Assembly: GCA_964648795.1 (NCBI GenBank)
Contig: CAZYMB010000002.1
Location: 124,001 to 188,000 of the forward strand
From: JAHDDW01 sp964648795
GTDB lineage: Bacteria; Actinomycetota; Acidimicrobiia; Acidimicrobiales; SZUA-35
Direction: 5' to 3'
Length of the DNA stretch: 64,000 nucleotides
In this document: piece after piece, positions 36,762-46,350 of the stretch
How positions within the stretch are numbered: position 1 is the stretch's first letter
Layout of the letters: the number at the start of each line of letters is the position of its first letter
Program-made: the position numbers and the translations under genes
Notes under the pieces: generated by a model
What the model saw: the letters and a program-made list of their open reading frames with translations, nothing else
The model's database searches: none
Told to the model about the DNA's origin: nothing

Positions 36762-37100
36762 TTAGGGCTCCTTTGGTTCTTTCGCTTTCCAAAGGAATGT
36801 CCCTAGCAGTGTCATGAGCCCACCAATAATGAGGTATGCAAGCCAAGGTTCGCCTTCGTCAACGAAGCCAAGTTCATTGGTAGCCAATATGACTACTCGT
36901 AGCAGAACAATAAAACCGACTATCGCAACGATTATTCCGATCAGGGCAGCGGCGACAAGATAGACAGCGTAGCGAGATGCAACCAGGGCAGGCCCCGTGG
37001 TCTTGGCGCGAGCAGTGTCAACATAGCCAACGAGCATGTTCGATGCTTTGGCAGGCCAATCGAGATCGGAGGACTCTGAAGTTTCTATTGGGTCGGTCAT
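36762..37100 (-). CDS. small membrane protein upstream of trxB
   Basis: 112 residues. Two membrane segments (YLVAAALIGIIVAIVGFIVLL and WLAYLIIGGLMTLLGTFLW) with a polar N-terminus. A short actinobacterial-type integral protein of unknown role, abutting trxB and downstream of the kinase gene on the same strand. May be regulatory or a phage-shock-like component, but no motif confirms it. Confidence 0.65.
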   Translation of the reverse strand: MTDPIETSESSDLDWPAKASNMLVGYVDTARAKTTGPALVASRYAVYLVAAALIGIIVAIVGFIVLLRVVILATNELGFVDEGEPWLAYLIIGGLMTLLGTFLWKAKEPKEP

Positions 37101-37151
37101 GGTAACGCTGAAAATCCTATCAAGGATCTATCGACAGCTTTTGAAATGTCG

Positions 37152-38534
37152 TTAGTTTAATATGACTTGACTAAGCTCTGCTGCACTATTTTCTGGGGCC
37201 CTGAACTCTATTAGGGCGAATTTTGCGTCTACGCTGTCGGACAACTCAATGGTCGTTGAGTTATCAAACATCAACTCGACAATTGGTTCGTTCAGTCGGT
37301 CGTCGATGCCGAACAACTCCAGACTTACAACCCAGTCTTGCCCAGTCGCATTGATGGCGACTTGTGATATTTCCGATTGTCGGTTTAGTTCGAGCAAGAT
37401 CGATTGGCCTGACTGAGTAGAAGGAAGACCAATGTTGGTGGGAGCTCGGGAGAGTTCTTGACGACTTAAGATGTCATTGTCAGCATCCAAAATCGAAACT
37501 GCAGCTAGAGTAATCGGCCGGTCGTCCCCATTGCTGTTGCCGAAGCCAGTAATCGAGATGACAAGCAGCCATATTGCCAGGATAAGAGACCCGACGAAAA
37601 CCAAGCAGCCAATGACGCCATAGCGCCAGCTGATGTGGTGGTTGGTGAACTCTTCATCATCTTCCATAAAACCCTGCAGCGATGGTCTGGGCACGTAGGT
37701 GCCGGCAGATGTTTTGCGTGCGGCTTCTATGAATTCCTTGGCACTCTTGTAGCGAGCGTTCGGATTGGTAGCCAGAGCTTTTTTAAAGAAATGGTCGTAA
37801 CCAAGGTCTAGATCTGGTCGGAGTTCGCTTGGGGGAGTAGGAACAGTTTGTAGTCGAGCAAGAGCCATTTCAGTATCGGTTCCACCGTTAAATGGAGTCT
37901 CGCCAGTTAGCGCTTCGTAAAGGACGATGGCCAGTGAATAAAGGTCGCTACTTGCATCAACGGTCCCGCCATTAATTTGTTCCGGTGCAACATACTTGGC
38001 AGTACCCAGCAAACTGCCGGTTTCCGTTAGATCAAGGTCACCTGTAGCTTTCGCTATCCCAAAGTCAGTGATAACGCTAGGCCCGCTTTTCTGGAGCATT
38101 ATGTTTGCAGGCTTGATGTCTCGGTGAATTATGCCGCTGTCGTGAGCAACGTTAAGAGCGGCTGCGATTTCAACTCCGATGTCCATAACTTTCTTAGGGA
38201 ACAAAGGCCCGTCGGAATCCATGACCTCACGCAGATCCCGGCCTTCGATGTATTCCATAACGATGGCGTTAACTGGGTCTTCGATTGTTTCGATAATGTT
38301 TACGATTGATTTGTGTTCTAGCTGCTTAGCTCTAAGCGCTTCACGCTTGAATCGTGAGCGAAAGCCCTCGTCTGTGGCCAGGTGCTGGTGGAGTAATTTT
38401 ATTGCAACGCTTTGATTGGTGGTTAAGTCGTTGGCTATCCAGACTTGTGCCATCCCACCGGTGGCAATTCGCTGAATCAGCTCATAGCGGGTGGCTAGGA
38501 CGAGTCCCTGTTCGATTGTCAATGTCTCGGCCAT
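37152..38534 (-). CDS. transmembrane serine/threonine protein kinase
   Basis: 460 residues. Hanks-type kinase, catalytic residues intact: Gly loop IATGGMAQVW, VAIK lysine, HRDIKPANIM, and DFG in ITDFGIAKATG. A membrane segment near residues 305-330 (VIGCLVFVGSLILAIWLLVI) leads to an outer strand-rich domain resembling F5/8-type jelly-rolls; no PASTA repeat. It overlaps the DUF6049 gene by 53 bases. In mycobacteria the matching slot holds a MurJ fused to a pseudokinase; here the kinase stands alone and looks active. Confidence 0.88.
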   Translation of the reverse strand: MAETLTIEQGLVLATRYELIQRIATGGMAQVWIANDLTTNQSVAIKLLHQHLATDEGFRSRFKREALRAKQLEHKSIVNIIETIEDPVNAIVMEYIEGRDLREVMDSDGPLFPKKVMDIGVEIAAALNVAHDSGIIHRDIKPANIMLQKSGPSVITDFGIAKATGDLDLTETGSLLGTAKYVAPEQINGGTVDASSDLYSLAIVLYEALTGETPFNGGTDTEMALARLQTVPTPPSELRPDLDLGYDHFFKKALATNPNARYKSAKEFIEAARKTSAGTYVPRPSLQGFMEDDEEFTNHHISWRYGVIGCLVFVGSLILAIWLLVISITGFGNSNGDDRPITLAAVSILDADNDILSRQELSRAPTNIGLPSTQSGQSILLELNRQSEISQVAINATGQDWVVSLELFGIDDRLNEPIVELMFDNSTTIELSDSVDAKFALIEFRAPENSAAELSQVILN

Positions 38535-40275
38535 CTATTTTGCCCCCGCCTAGGTCTATTCCATTATAAGGCGGCTCTTCGTCTTCTAAACTCACAATTC
38601 TCGGCTCCGCTATAGAGGAGGAATCGCTGTTTCGGCGAACTGTCCAACCCCACCAGGCCAGCAAAGAAGCTAGTGCCAGAGCGGAGAGACCGACACCCAT
38701 GCCTGGAAAAGCCGTGGATCTGACGGGGAGGCTCTCGCTAGATACGGTGACCCTTGAATCTAGGGTTGTTAGTGAGATGTCTAGATCTGTGCTGCCCAGA
38801 GAGCGAAATTCCACCCTTATGTTTTCCAGATTTGTGCCCGGTTCAACCGTAATTTGCCTGGATGACTCTGCGATTGTTGCCTTTTCACTGTCAGCGTTTA
38901 AAGTCAGTTGCCTGGTTGTGTCGCTATTGTTTACGATCGTGACGGGTAGCTCTGCTTCGGTCGACGCCACATTTATCTGTTGGCCTGAGAGGATTTCGAC
39001 CTGCGCCAAGTCGGTAGTTATCTCGGCGGTGAGGCTTGCTAGTTCAGGTTCTGCAATGTCTTCATCTAGAAGTTCTATTAGCTGTCTCTGGTAGCCCAAC
39101 CCAGTTGCGATTGTGTCGTCGCCCTGAGAAGCAAAGCTGCGAGCAAGTTGAAATGCCATTGCTAGCTCTGTGCTGTTGCTGTAGCTAGTGATTTGGTTGC
39201 TGGTCGGAAGGTCTCGCGTGGACAGTATTTCATTATTAGCAAGACTGGTTCCTGCGAAGTCTTCGAGAAGAGCTTCGGCAGCCCCAAGGTCAACTTGGGC
39301 TCTAAGATCTAGGGGGACCACAGGTGCAAGGGTTGCTAACTTTACAGCAGCTTCAGATACCGCAGAACTAGGCAACTGAATAATCGGCTCTGCAGAAACG
39401 ATTGGATGGACCTGCGTATCGAGTACGTCATTTGGTCGGTACGCCTCGCTGACCGAACTGTCGGTTAGAACAAATTGGTTTATGCCTGAATCGGAAAATG
39501 CTTGGTAGGTCTGCAGGTCTGGTTCTTGCTCTATCAGTGTGAAAGAAGGCAGTACCGCTATGCCAATCTCTGATAGTTGTTCGTTACCATTTTCGACAAG
39601 AACAATAAGTTCATCTAAGAGTTCTGATGCGTTGACCTGGGAGATATCTGCATTGGTCGAGGCATAGCTGAAAGCAGTCGAGTTCTCTAAAGCGCTAACC
39701 GCCCTGGAACGAAGATCAGCATTTTCTAGAAGTAGTTCTATCGCAGCGATATCAAGCGCTACTAAGGCACCCCCATTGGTGCGCTCAAGTAGATCGAAAG
39801 TCATGGCAAGTCCTTCGCTATCTGTAATCAGAGCGAGGGTAGGGTCCGGGGTGGCATCGTTTGTCGTTACGTTCAGAACGGTCTCGGTTGCGGCGATAGT
39901 GGTTTCTGAATTTGTGAGCTCTATGCCAATGATGTACGTTCCAGGTCCGGGGATCAGAGTGCTGTCAGTTTCGGATGAACTAAGGGATCGAATATCAAGT
40001 TGCCAATCGGTTTGATTCGATTCCACTTCGACCGGAATTTCATCGAAGCGATGTATCGGGATGCGGCTTCCGTCTTCGATGGCGAAGACTGTGATGTTTG
40101 CGCTAACTGCTTCCTCTGTGGCATCGGTAGCGAACGTGAGATTCCAGGTTCCATCATTTGGCACATGCCAATCTTGTGAGAGCACTTCGATTGAGGAACG
40201 CTGCTGGGCGGCAGCGGTTCCAGGTATTGAAATTATGAGGCCAAAAAGTAGCAGTGCTACTAACTTCTTTGCCAT
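38482..40275 (-). CDS. DUF6049-like secreted/membrane protein
   Basis: 597 residues with a signal peptide ending near AAAQ, a long strand-rich exported body and one C-terminal membrane segment (GLSALALASLLAWWGWTV) before a short cytoplasmic tail. Gene order (CCA enzyme, this gene, kinase, trxB, trxA) matches the Rv3909 neighbourhood of mycobacteria, where this family (DUF6049) is found. Function unknown, probably cell-envelope related. Its last 53 bases overlap the kinase start, and it overlaps the GNAT gene by 16. Confidence 0.7.
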   Translation of the reverse strand: MAKKLVALLLFGLIISIPGTAAAQQRSSIEVLSQDWHVPNDGTWNLTFATDATEEAVSANITVFAIEDGSRIPIHRFDEIPVEVESNQTDWQLDIRSLSSSETDSTLIPGPGTYIIGIELTNSETTIAATETVLNVTTNDATPDPTLALITDSEGLAMTFDLLERTNGGALVALDIAAIELLLENADLRSRAVSALENSTAFSYASTNADISQVNASELLDELIVLVENGNEQLSEIGIAVLPSFTLIEQEPDLQTYQAFSDSGINQFVLTDSSVSEAYRPNDVLDTQVHPIVSAEPIIQLPSSAVSEAAVKLATLAPVVPLDLRAQVDLGAAEALLEDFAGTSLANNEILSTRDLPTSNQITSYSNSTELAMAFQLARSFASQGDDTIATGLGYQRQLIELLDEDIAEPELASLTAEITTDLAQVEILSGQQINVASTEAELPVTIVNNSDTTRQLTLNADSEKATIAESSRQITVEPGTNLENIRVEFRSLGSTDLDISLTTLDSRVTVSSESLPVRSTAFPGMGVGLSALALASLLAWWGWTVRRNSDSSSIAEPRIVSLEDEEPPYNGIDLGGGKIDGRDIDNRTGTRPSHPL

Positions 40276-40931
40276 TTCAAAACGACCAATCCCTCTGATT
40301 CAAGTTGAAAACCCATCTTTGTGTATAGGTTCTGTGCTGCCACATTAGGCAACTGCGTATTTACCATAGCCTTGTTGCAGCCTTGATGGTAGAGCCAATG
40401 GAGAGAATCCGTAACTAAATCGCTCCCAATGGATTGTCCACGCAATGCTGGGTCAACGCCAAGACGCTGAATGTAGCCGATTTCTTGCGTTGATCCGGTC
40501 AGGCAGTAACCGGCAATGGCTCCGTCGATTTCAACGACTCGGTTTGTGTTGTATTTGGTGGCTCGTCGGGCTCGGTTGAAGGAGCGTTTGTCGAAACGCC
40601 AGAACTGATCGAAACATAGTTGGTCTAGGTGCAACACAGTTTCGAGGTCTCGTCGCCTAGCGTCTCGGACACGATGGTTCGAACTCAGTGTTGGTTTTTC
40701 AACAGGTTTAGAAAGCAGATGTAGTCGTTCATGAACTACAAAACCGGCGTCTAGAAATCGCCTGGCAGTTCTCTCAGGTAGCGCAGGTGTTACGGCTTCA
40801 AGGTTCTGTTGCCTCAATTTGCGTGTGGTTAAGTCAATCTGAGAAGCCGTTGTACTGTTTGGGTTCGTGGGTAGGACTAATCGCATTGAGCTACCTGAAC
40901 GCCACTTTGTTGACCTTATTGCTACCGACAT
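40260..40931 (-). CDS. GNAT family acetyltransferase
   Basis: About 223 residues; a start at the internal MRLVLPTN (40886) is also possible. The acetyl-CoA motif is RLGVDPALRGQSIGSDLVTDSLHWL, then NVAAQNLYTKMGF. Substrate unknown. In mycobacteria this slot holds a NUDIX gene. Divergent from the CCA gene across about 75 bases. Confidence 0.8.
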   Translation of the reverse strand: MSVAIRSTKWRSGSSMRLVLPTNPNSTTASQIDLTTRKLRQQNLEAVTPALPERTARRFLDAGFVVHERLHLLSKPVEKPTLSSNHRVRDARRRDLETVLHLDQLCFDQFWRFDKRSFNRARRATKYNTNRVVEIDGAIAGYCLTGSTQEIGYIQRLGVDPALRGQSIGSDLVTDSLHWLYHQGCNKAMVNTQLPNVAAQNLYTKMGFQLESEGLVVLKWQRS

Positions 40932-41007
40932 CTTCTATTAGAAGCTAGCCGCTAACCGATTAGAGAGTTGCAATTGTAGGTAGAAGACTTACAGGTAGGC
41001 TTCGGGA

Positions 41008-42210
41008 GTGAGTCCAACGTCTGATCGCCTGAAAACTATTTGCGAATCTATTGAGCTAGTGGTTCGGGGTTTTGCTGAGGCAGGTTATGAACTTTTTCTA
41101 GTAGGTGGGGTAGTACGGGACGCTTTGCTTGCCAATGGCGGCGAATACGACATTGACCTGACCACAAATGCAAGACCGGACCAAATTCGCGAGGTTATCG
41201 AACCAATAGCACAGAGCATTTGGGATCAGGGTGAGAGATTCGGAACGTTAGGGGCGAGAGTTGCGGGTAAGGATTTAGAAATCACCACGTACCGGGCTGA
41301 AGCCTACTCACCCGATTCTCGTAAACCAGAAGTTTCTTTCGGCGACACAATCCAGGACGACCTTGAGCGCAGGGATTTCACTATTAATGCCATTGCCTTT
41401 AACTGTATTGAAGACGAGCTATTGGATCCTTTTGGAGGCCAACAAGACTTAACCAACAAGACCCTGCGTACTCCAGCCGACCCTATCCAGTCGTTTTCAG
41501 ATGACCCTTTGCGAGTACTTCGAGCAGGTAGGTTCGCAGCCAGGCTAGATCTAAAGTTTGATCAAGACTTAGTTGCCGCTGCACGAGGCCAATCAGATCG
41601 AATGTCGGTAGTTTCTGCCGAACGAATCAATGTTGAGATTGACAAACTTTTAGCTGCCGATCATCTCGAAGTCGGATTTGAGTTCTTAGCGGAGGCAAAT
41701 TTCTTCGAACGGTATTTGGCTTGGCTCAGAGACAAAGAGTTGCGCGACACCTTTGTTATACAGGCTTCGCAAACTAGCGATGTAAGTATTAGACGGGTGA
41801 TCCTCTTTAGTTCGGCGCCCGATGCAGCTACTTCGATGCAAGAGCTTAAGTACTCAAAGACTGACACGAACTTCGTGATCTCGACTCTGTCAGCCATTGC
41901 TGAGCTAGAGAGCTCAAGTGATAGCCGGGCGACGCTTCGTAAACTAATTCATCGTAAGCCAGAGGTGGTTGCTGCTGGGGTCGAGTGCGTTTCTATTGCT
42001 GGAAACCATGAGGTTGTAGCTACTTACAAAGAGCTAATTGAGTTAGAAGGCGAAAGGCTATTCTTGCCGATCACAGGCGACGAGGTAATGGCTCGATTGG
42101 GGATCGCTTCTGGACCAGCTGTTGGTGAAGCTTTGGATAAAGTCTCTAACGCAATGTATGAGCGGGGCCCAATCACGGCTGATGAGGCTTGGGAGTTGCT
42201 AGCCGATTAG
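41008..42210 (+). CDS. CCA tRNA nucleotidyltransferase, lacking the HD signature
   Basis: 400 residues from GTG. The head and neck domains are complete: LVGGVVRDALL, catalytic DIDLTT, RRDFTINAIAF, then DDPLRVLRAGRFAARLDL. It adds CCA to tRNA 3' ends; the two tRNA genes here lack an encoded CCA. Actinobacterial relatives carry a C-terminal HD phosphohydrolase (HxxxT and HDIGKP); here the corresponding part reads as a shorter helical stretch (LAWLRDKELRDTFV) without those residues, and the gene is about 80 residues shorter. The extreme C-terminus (GIASGPAVGEAL) is conserved. Confidence 0.85.
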   Translation: MSPTSDRLKTICESIELVVRGFAEAGYELFLVGGVVRDALLANGGEYDIDLTTNARPDQIREVIEPIAQSIWDQGERFGTLGARVAGKDLEITTYRAEAYSPDSRKPEVSFGDTIQDDLERRDFTINAIAFNCIEDELLDPFGGQQDLTNKTLRTPADPIQSFSDDPLRVLRAGRFAARLDLKFDQDLVAAARGQSDRMSVVSAERINVEIDKLLAADHLEVGFEFLAEANFFERYLAWLRDKELRDTFVIQASQTSDVSIRRVILFSSAPDAATSMQELKYSKTDTNFVISTLSAIAELESSSDSRATLRKLIHRKPEVVAAGVECVSIAGNHEVVATYKELIELEGERLFLPITGDEVMARLGIASGPAVGEALDKVSNAMYERGPITADEAWELLAD

Positions 42211-42413
42211 GTAGTTGGCGGGTAATAGTTGGCTCTTATATATAGAGCACTAGCACCACGTGGGTGTGAGCAGTTGCACCCATAATGGCTCAAACAGCCA
42301 AATACGACTACCAACTTTGTCTTAGCCAAGGTACTCTGGGGTTAGATCAAAAAGGCGGATCTGCGTGGGCTTCGTTAAAATGATCTTGTGGCTAAATATG
42401 GGTAGCCGAGGGT

Positions 42414-45374
42414 ATGACTAACATTTTTAAAACAATGCCAGGCATTATTTCTAGACCGGCTTATGTGGCTGATAGGTCTCGCAATCCTTTGTGGCGCCTA
42501 CGAAGAGCCATGTTCGGCTTGTTCGTTCTAGGTTGCTTGGGCTTATTCGCAATTGCCTCCTACTACTTCACTATTGATCTTCCTGGTACTTCGACTGAAC
42601 AGGCGCAAGCCTCTCATATATGTTTGGACGAGTTACAAGAACGAGGTTCTTGTAACGCTCGGGTTGCTGTTGCTTCTGCAGCCCAAGCTGATGCAGATCG
42701 CGAAACGATCGATGACTTAGACGCCGTCCCAGGAGTTGTTATCGATGCTCTTGTCGCAACAGAAGATCAGGACTTCTTTGATCACCGTGGTGTTAATACA
42801 CGCGGTATCGCAAGAGCCGGTTTTCAGACAGCCAAACGAATCGTAACCGGTAGTGGAAGTCTTCAGGGTGGCTCTTCAATCACTCAGCAGCTAGTCAGTG
42901 AGAGATACCTTGACCCGACTAAGAAGTTCGATCTTGCGTCGAAGCCAGAAGAGATTGCTCTTTCTATTAAGTTAGAGCGTCGACTGCAATCAGAAGTTAC
43001 TTGTGCTGATGGCATCTCTAGTGAGCGTTGCGCTAAGAATGAAGTTCTTAGACAGTACTTCAATACTGTGTTTTATGGTCGTGGCGTAAATGGTGTTAAG
43101 AGTGCAGCACGCGTTTACTTTGACAAAGACATCACCGAAGTTAACCTTGAGGAAGCAGCCTTTCTTGCCGGGGTCCTCCGTAACCCAGGAAGCGCCGAAC
43201 CAACAAACAACCCTGATGAGGCGCGTCGTCGTATCGACGTAACACTGCAGTTCATGCTCAACCAAGGCTATATAACTCAGATCGAACTTGACGAAGCTCA
43301 GGCTCGTATGGTGCAGAACTTTACTAATAATCCAGAGCTCGGCCAGCCACTACCTAATTTCGTTGACAAGGTTTCCAAAGAAGGGCTTGGCGAAGTCGAG
43401 TTTTCCGAATTCGGCAGTGAGTATTTTGTCGATGAAGTTTGGCAACAAGTCGACGCAGTATTCCCAGGCCAAAGATTCTCTGGCGGTCTAAAGGTATATA
43501 CGACTCTTGATCCAGTAGCGCAGCAAGCTGCATGGAATTCTGTTACCGGAACAATCGACCCAAACAATCCAGAGCTTCCAGATGCAGCACTAGTAAGTGT
43601 GGATGGTCAAGGTTTGGTACGAGCACTGATCGGTGGATCCGACTTTGCGAATCAACCATTTAACTTTGCGACTGCTAGAGGAAGCGCAGGCCGCCAGCCT
43701 GGTTCGACCTTTAAGACGATTGGTCTAGCCGCAGCAATCGAAGATGGAATCAGTGTTGACTCGTTGTTCACAGCGCCTCGTGAGATTGAAATTCCATCTG
43801 GCTACAACGGTGTCCCTCTAGGAGACACTTGGACTGTTGGTGGAGGCCGTTTCGATGACGCTACCTTCCCTAACTTCATAAATCTAGAACAAGCTACTTG
43901 GAGCTCAACCAACACTGTGTTCGCCCAGCTTCCATTCGCATTCGAAAATGGTACCGGCCCAGAAAGAATTGTAGAAACAGCACGAGCTCTTGGTATCAAC
44001 TCTGATTTTGGTAACCCTGAGCCTTCGTTTATTCTTGGTTCAAGAGAAGTTTCGGTCATTGACTTGGCAGGCGCTTACTCTACGTTTGAGCGTGGGGGAC
44101 ATCAGATAGATCCTCGAGTTATCGAACGTATTGAAGACTCAAACGGTCGAGTTATTTGTTGGTATCCATCTAACGGTGAATGCGTAGACGCCGGTACAGA
44201 TACCCCACCATCTCTTATTGAGGGCGATCCAGCAATCCGTCGAGAAACAGCGCAACAAATTAACCAAGTACTTCGTGGGGTCATTAACAACGGAACCGGT
44301 CAGCGTGCAGCGATTGGTCGGCCAGCAGCAGGCAAGACTGGAACTTCCCAGGGCAACCGGGATGCATGGTTTGCCGGTTACACCTGTGACCTAACTACAG
44401 CGGTTTGGGTTGGTTACGATGACAACCGCAACATGCAAAACTTGTCGAGCCTGTTCCCAGGACAGCTTGGCAACTCTGGCGATATCCAGGGTGGTAATTT
44501 ACCTGCAGGTATATGGGGTGAGTACACCTCTGCGGCCGCGACGTCGGATTGTCAAACCTTGGATGTAACATCCAACTTCAGTGGCAATGTGCTCAATGCT
44601 GATCTAGTTAGCGAGCTACAAGCATGTTCTGTCATTGGCCTTCCTGGAGAATTAAACCCTGGCGAAGGCGTCAAGTCAGATGAAGACGCTATCGATCCAA
44701 CTGGACCTACAACCTCGATCGATCCAGGAAACGGACCTCAACCAAGCCAGATTCCTGATCAGACTGCTCCAGAAGTGTTGGTTCCTGAGATCATCATTCC
44801 CGACAGGCTTGTCCCAGTAGACCCAGAGCCAGCTGAAGTTGTTCCAGAAGTAGGCGAAGTCCTACCTGCTAGCTTCTCATTCATACCGTTCCAAGCTCGG
44901 AACCAGAATCAGGCACAAAATCAGAATCAGGCACAAAACGGGAATCTAAATCAGGGTAATAACAACGTTGAGATTGAATCTGATTGTTTGGTGCCTGGCG
45001 ATGGCGTCGATAAGCGTTGGGTTATCGCAGGCTCAGAGGGTGCTGCGCCAGATCCGAGCGGCCCAGTAATTACGCCGCCGACGACGAACCAAGACTTTGA
45101 TTCGACTAGCTCTTCAATAATCGATGGCGAAGATACAACTACTACATTTGACAATGAATTTGAGCCTTCGACCACGTTGCCGCCGGCCACTATTGAGCCT
45201 GCGCCATCTACGACGTTGACAGACAGCACGGTACTGGTTCCAGAACCTGATCCTGGTCCTGGTGCCACAAATGCACCGGCGTTGCCAGCTCCGCGAACTA
45301 CCTTGGATGAAACTCAAATTCCTGAACAAGGACTACTTCCAGGCTTTGGCGACATACGGGATCGCCTTAACTAG
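42414..45374 (+). CDS. class A penicillin-binding protein
   Basis: 986 residues. One N-terminal membrane segment (FGLFVLGCLGLFAIASYYF). Transglycosylase motifs EDQDFFDHRGVN and GGSSITQQL at about residues 120-160. Transpeptidase motifs SxxK (GSTFK), SxN (WSSTN) and KTGTS. It polymerises and cross-links peptidoglycan outside the membrane. The last 250 residues are low-complexity Pro/Thr/Asp/Asn, with QNQAQN repeats; this tail is unusually long and probably extracellular and disordered. Stands between the CCA gene and the rpsF operon. Confidence 0.95.
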   Translation: MTNIFKTMPGIISRPAYVADRSRNPLWRLRRAMFGLFVLGCLGLFAIASYYFTIDLPGTSTEQAQASHICLDELQERGSCNARVAVASAAQADADRETIDDLDAVPGVVIDALVATEDQDFFDHRGVNTRGIARAGFQTAKRIVTGSGSLQGGSSITQQLVSERYLDPTKKFDLASKPEEIALSIKLERRLQSEVTCADGISSERCAKNEVLRQYFNTVFYGRGVNGVKSAARVYFDKDITEVNLEEAAFLAGVLRNPGSAEPTNNPDEARRRIDVTLQFMLNQGYITQIELDEAQARMVQNFTNNPELGQPLPNFVDKVSKEGLGEVEFSEFGSEYFVDEVWQQVDAVFPGQRFSGGLKVYTTLDPVAQQAAWNSVTGTIDPNNPELPDAALVSVDGQGLVRALIGGSDFANQPFNFATARGSAGRQPGSTFKTIGLAAAIEDGISVDSLFTAPREIEIPSGYNGVPLGDTWTVGGGRFDDATFPNFINLEQATWSSTNTVFAQLPFAFENGTGPERIVETARALGINSDFGNPEPSFILGSREVSVIDLAGAYSTFERGGHQIDPRVIERIEDSNGRVICWYPSNGECVDAGTDTPPSLIEGDPAIRRETAQQINQVLRGVINNGTGQRAAIGRPAAGKTGTSQGNRDAWFAGYTCDLTTAVWVGYDDNRNMQNLSSLFPGQLGNSGDIQGGNLPAGIWGEYTSAAATSDCQTLDVTSNFSGNVLNADLVSELQACSVIGLPGELNPGEGVKSDEDAIDPTGPTTSIDPGNGPQPSQIPDQTAPEVLVPEIIIPDRLVPVDPEPAEVVPEVGEVLPASFSFIPFQARNQNQAQNQNQAQNGNLNQGNNNVEIESDCLVPGDGVDKRWVIAGSEGAAPDPSGPVITPPTTNQDFDSTSSSIIDGEDTTTTFDNEFEPSTTLPPATIEPAPSTTLTDSTVLVPEPDPGPGATNAPALPAPRTTLDETQIPEQGLLPGFGDIRDRLN
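44904..44939 (+). repeat. tandem 18-bp repeat inside the PBP gene
   Basis: Two units of CAGAATCAGGCACAAAAY (44904-44921 and 44922-44939), coding the QNQAQN run in the disordered tail. The run keeps frame, so unit gain or loss would change tail length only. Confidence 0.7.
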
Positions 45375-45391
45375 AGCCTTCGTGAATCACA

Positions 45392-45455
45392 ATATCTAGA
45401 CAGTTGCGAACTGAAATATCTAGACAGTTGCGAACTGAAATATCTGGACAGTTCG
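45392..45455. repeat. tandem 24-bp repeats with palindromic core upstream of rpsF
   Basis: Two identical 24-base units (45392-45415, 45416-45439) and a partial third (from 45440) lie just after the PBP stop. Each unit begins ATATCTAGA and contains CAGTTGCGAACTG, an inverted repeat of CAGTT and AACTG. The third copy diverges (ATATCTGGACAGTTCG). Located about 110-175 bases before the rpsF start, they could be operator sites for the ribosomal operon or a multi-hairpin terminator. Confidence 0.75.
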
Positions 45456-45566
45456 GGGTAGAAAAGCTTTGTTCTCTCGCTAGTCTGTAGGCGTCGTAAG
45501 AAAAGCGGCACCCTGCTTCGAGAGGTTCTCGCAGCCCCATTATCGGGTCCATAGGGAGGAATATCA

Positions 45567-45890
45567 ATGAGAGCTTATGAGCTCATGGTCATTTTTACCG
45601 CTGATTCAGAAGAGTCAGAAATTCAGACCACAGTTAACAAACTAGGTGACATGGCCACAGAGGCCGATGGGACACTAGAAACAACAGATAAGTGGGGCGT
45701 ACGACGCTTTGCTTACGAAATGAAGAAGGCTCGAGAGGGCTTTTATGTTGTTTGTCAATTCGTAGCGCCAAATGCTTTGTCAGAAATTGACAGAACCCTG
45801 CGCTTAGATGATTCTGTAATCAGACACAAGATGCTGAGATTGCCAGTCGATGAGGCTCATCGCCGTGGTCTAGCAGCTGTAACTAACTAA
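45567..45890 (+). CDS. rpsF: ribosomal protein S6
   Basis: 107 residues starting MRAYELMVIFTADSEESE. WGVRRFAYEMKKAREGFYVVCQF is the S6 core and DDSVIRHKMLRLP the S6 ending. It binds the central domain of 16S rRNA with S18. GGGAGGA precedes the ATG. Leads a five-gene operon. Confidence 0.97.
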   Translation: MRAYELMVIFTADSEESEIQTTVNKLGDMATEADGTLETTDKWGVRRFAYEMKKAREGFYVVCQFVAPNALSEIDRTLRLDDSVIRHKMLRLPVDEAHRRGLAAVTN

Positions 45891-45900
45891 GGAGTAAAAC

Positions 45901-46350
45901 ATGGCAGCAGATAATAACGTAACAGTAACAGGTAACGCCACCCGTGAACCAGAACTAAGGTTCACCCCATCAGGACAGGCTGTAGCCAACTTTGGCATTG
46001 CAGTTAACCGTCGCTGGCAGAACCGTCAAACACAAGAATGGGAAGAACAAGTTTCTTTCTTCGATGTAACAGCTTGGGCTCAGCTAGCAGAAAATGCTGC
46101 AGAGACAGTTTCTAAAGGAACCCGTGTAACTGTTTCTGGTCGTCTAGATCAGCGCAGCTGGGAAAACCAAGATGGTGACAAGCGTTCAAAAGTCGAGATC
46201 GTTGCAGACGATGTAGCGGTGAGCCTTAGATGGGCCACAGCTGATGTAGCTCGCAATGAGCGTGCTAACCCAGGCGACGGAAGCGCAGCTGGGATGAATC
46301 AACCAAACCAGGCAAAGCCTGCCCACAACCCTAACGAGGAGCCGTTCTAA
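45901..46350 (+). CDS. ssb: single-stranded DNA-binding protein
   Basis: 149 residues. OB fold starts NNVTVTGNATREPELRFTPSGQAVANFGIAVN. The C-terminus NEEPF is an acidic tip with the final Phe that recruits partner proteins. Protects single-stranded DNA in replication and repair. Stop overlaps rpsR as TAATG. Confidence 0.97.
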   Translation: MAADNNVTVTGNATREPELRFTPSGQAVANFGIAVNRRWQNRQTQEWEEQVSFFDVTAWAQLAENAAETVSKGTRVTVSGRLDQRSWENQDGDKRSKVEIVADDVAVSLRWATADVARNERANPGDGSAAGMNQPNQAKPAHNPNEEPF

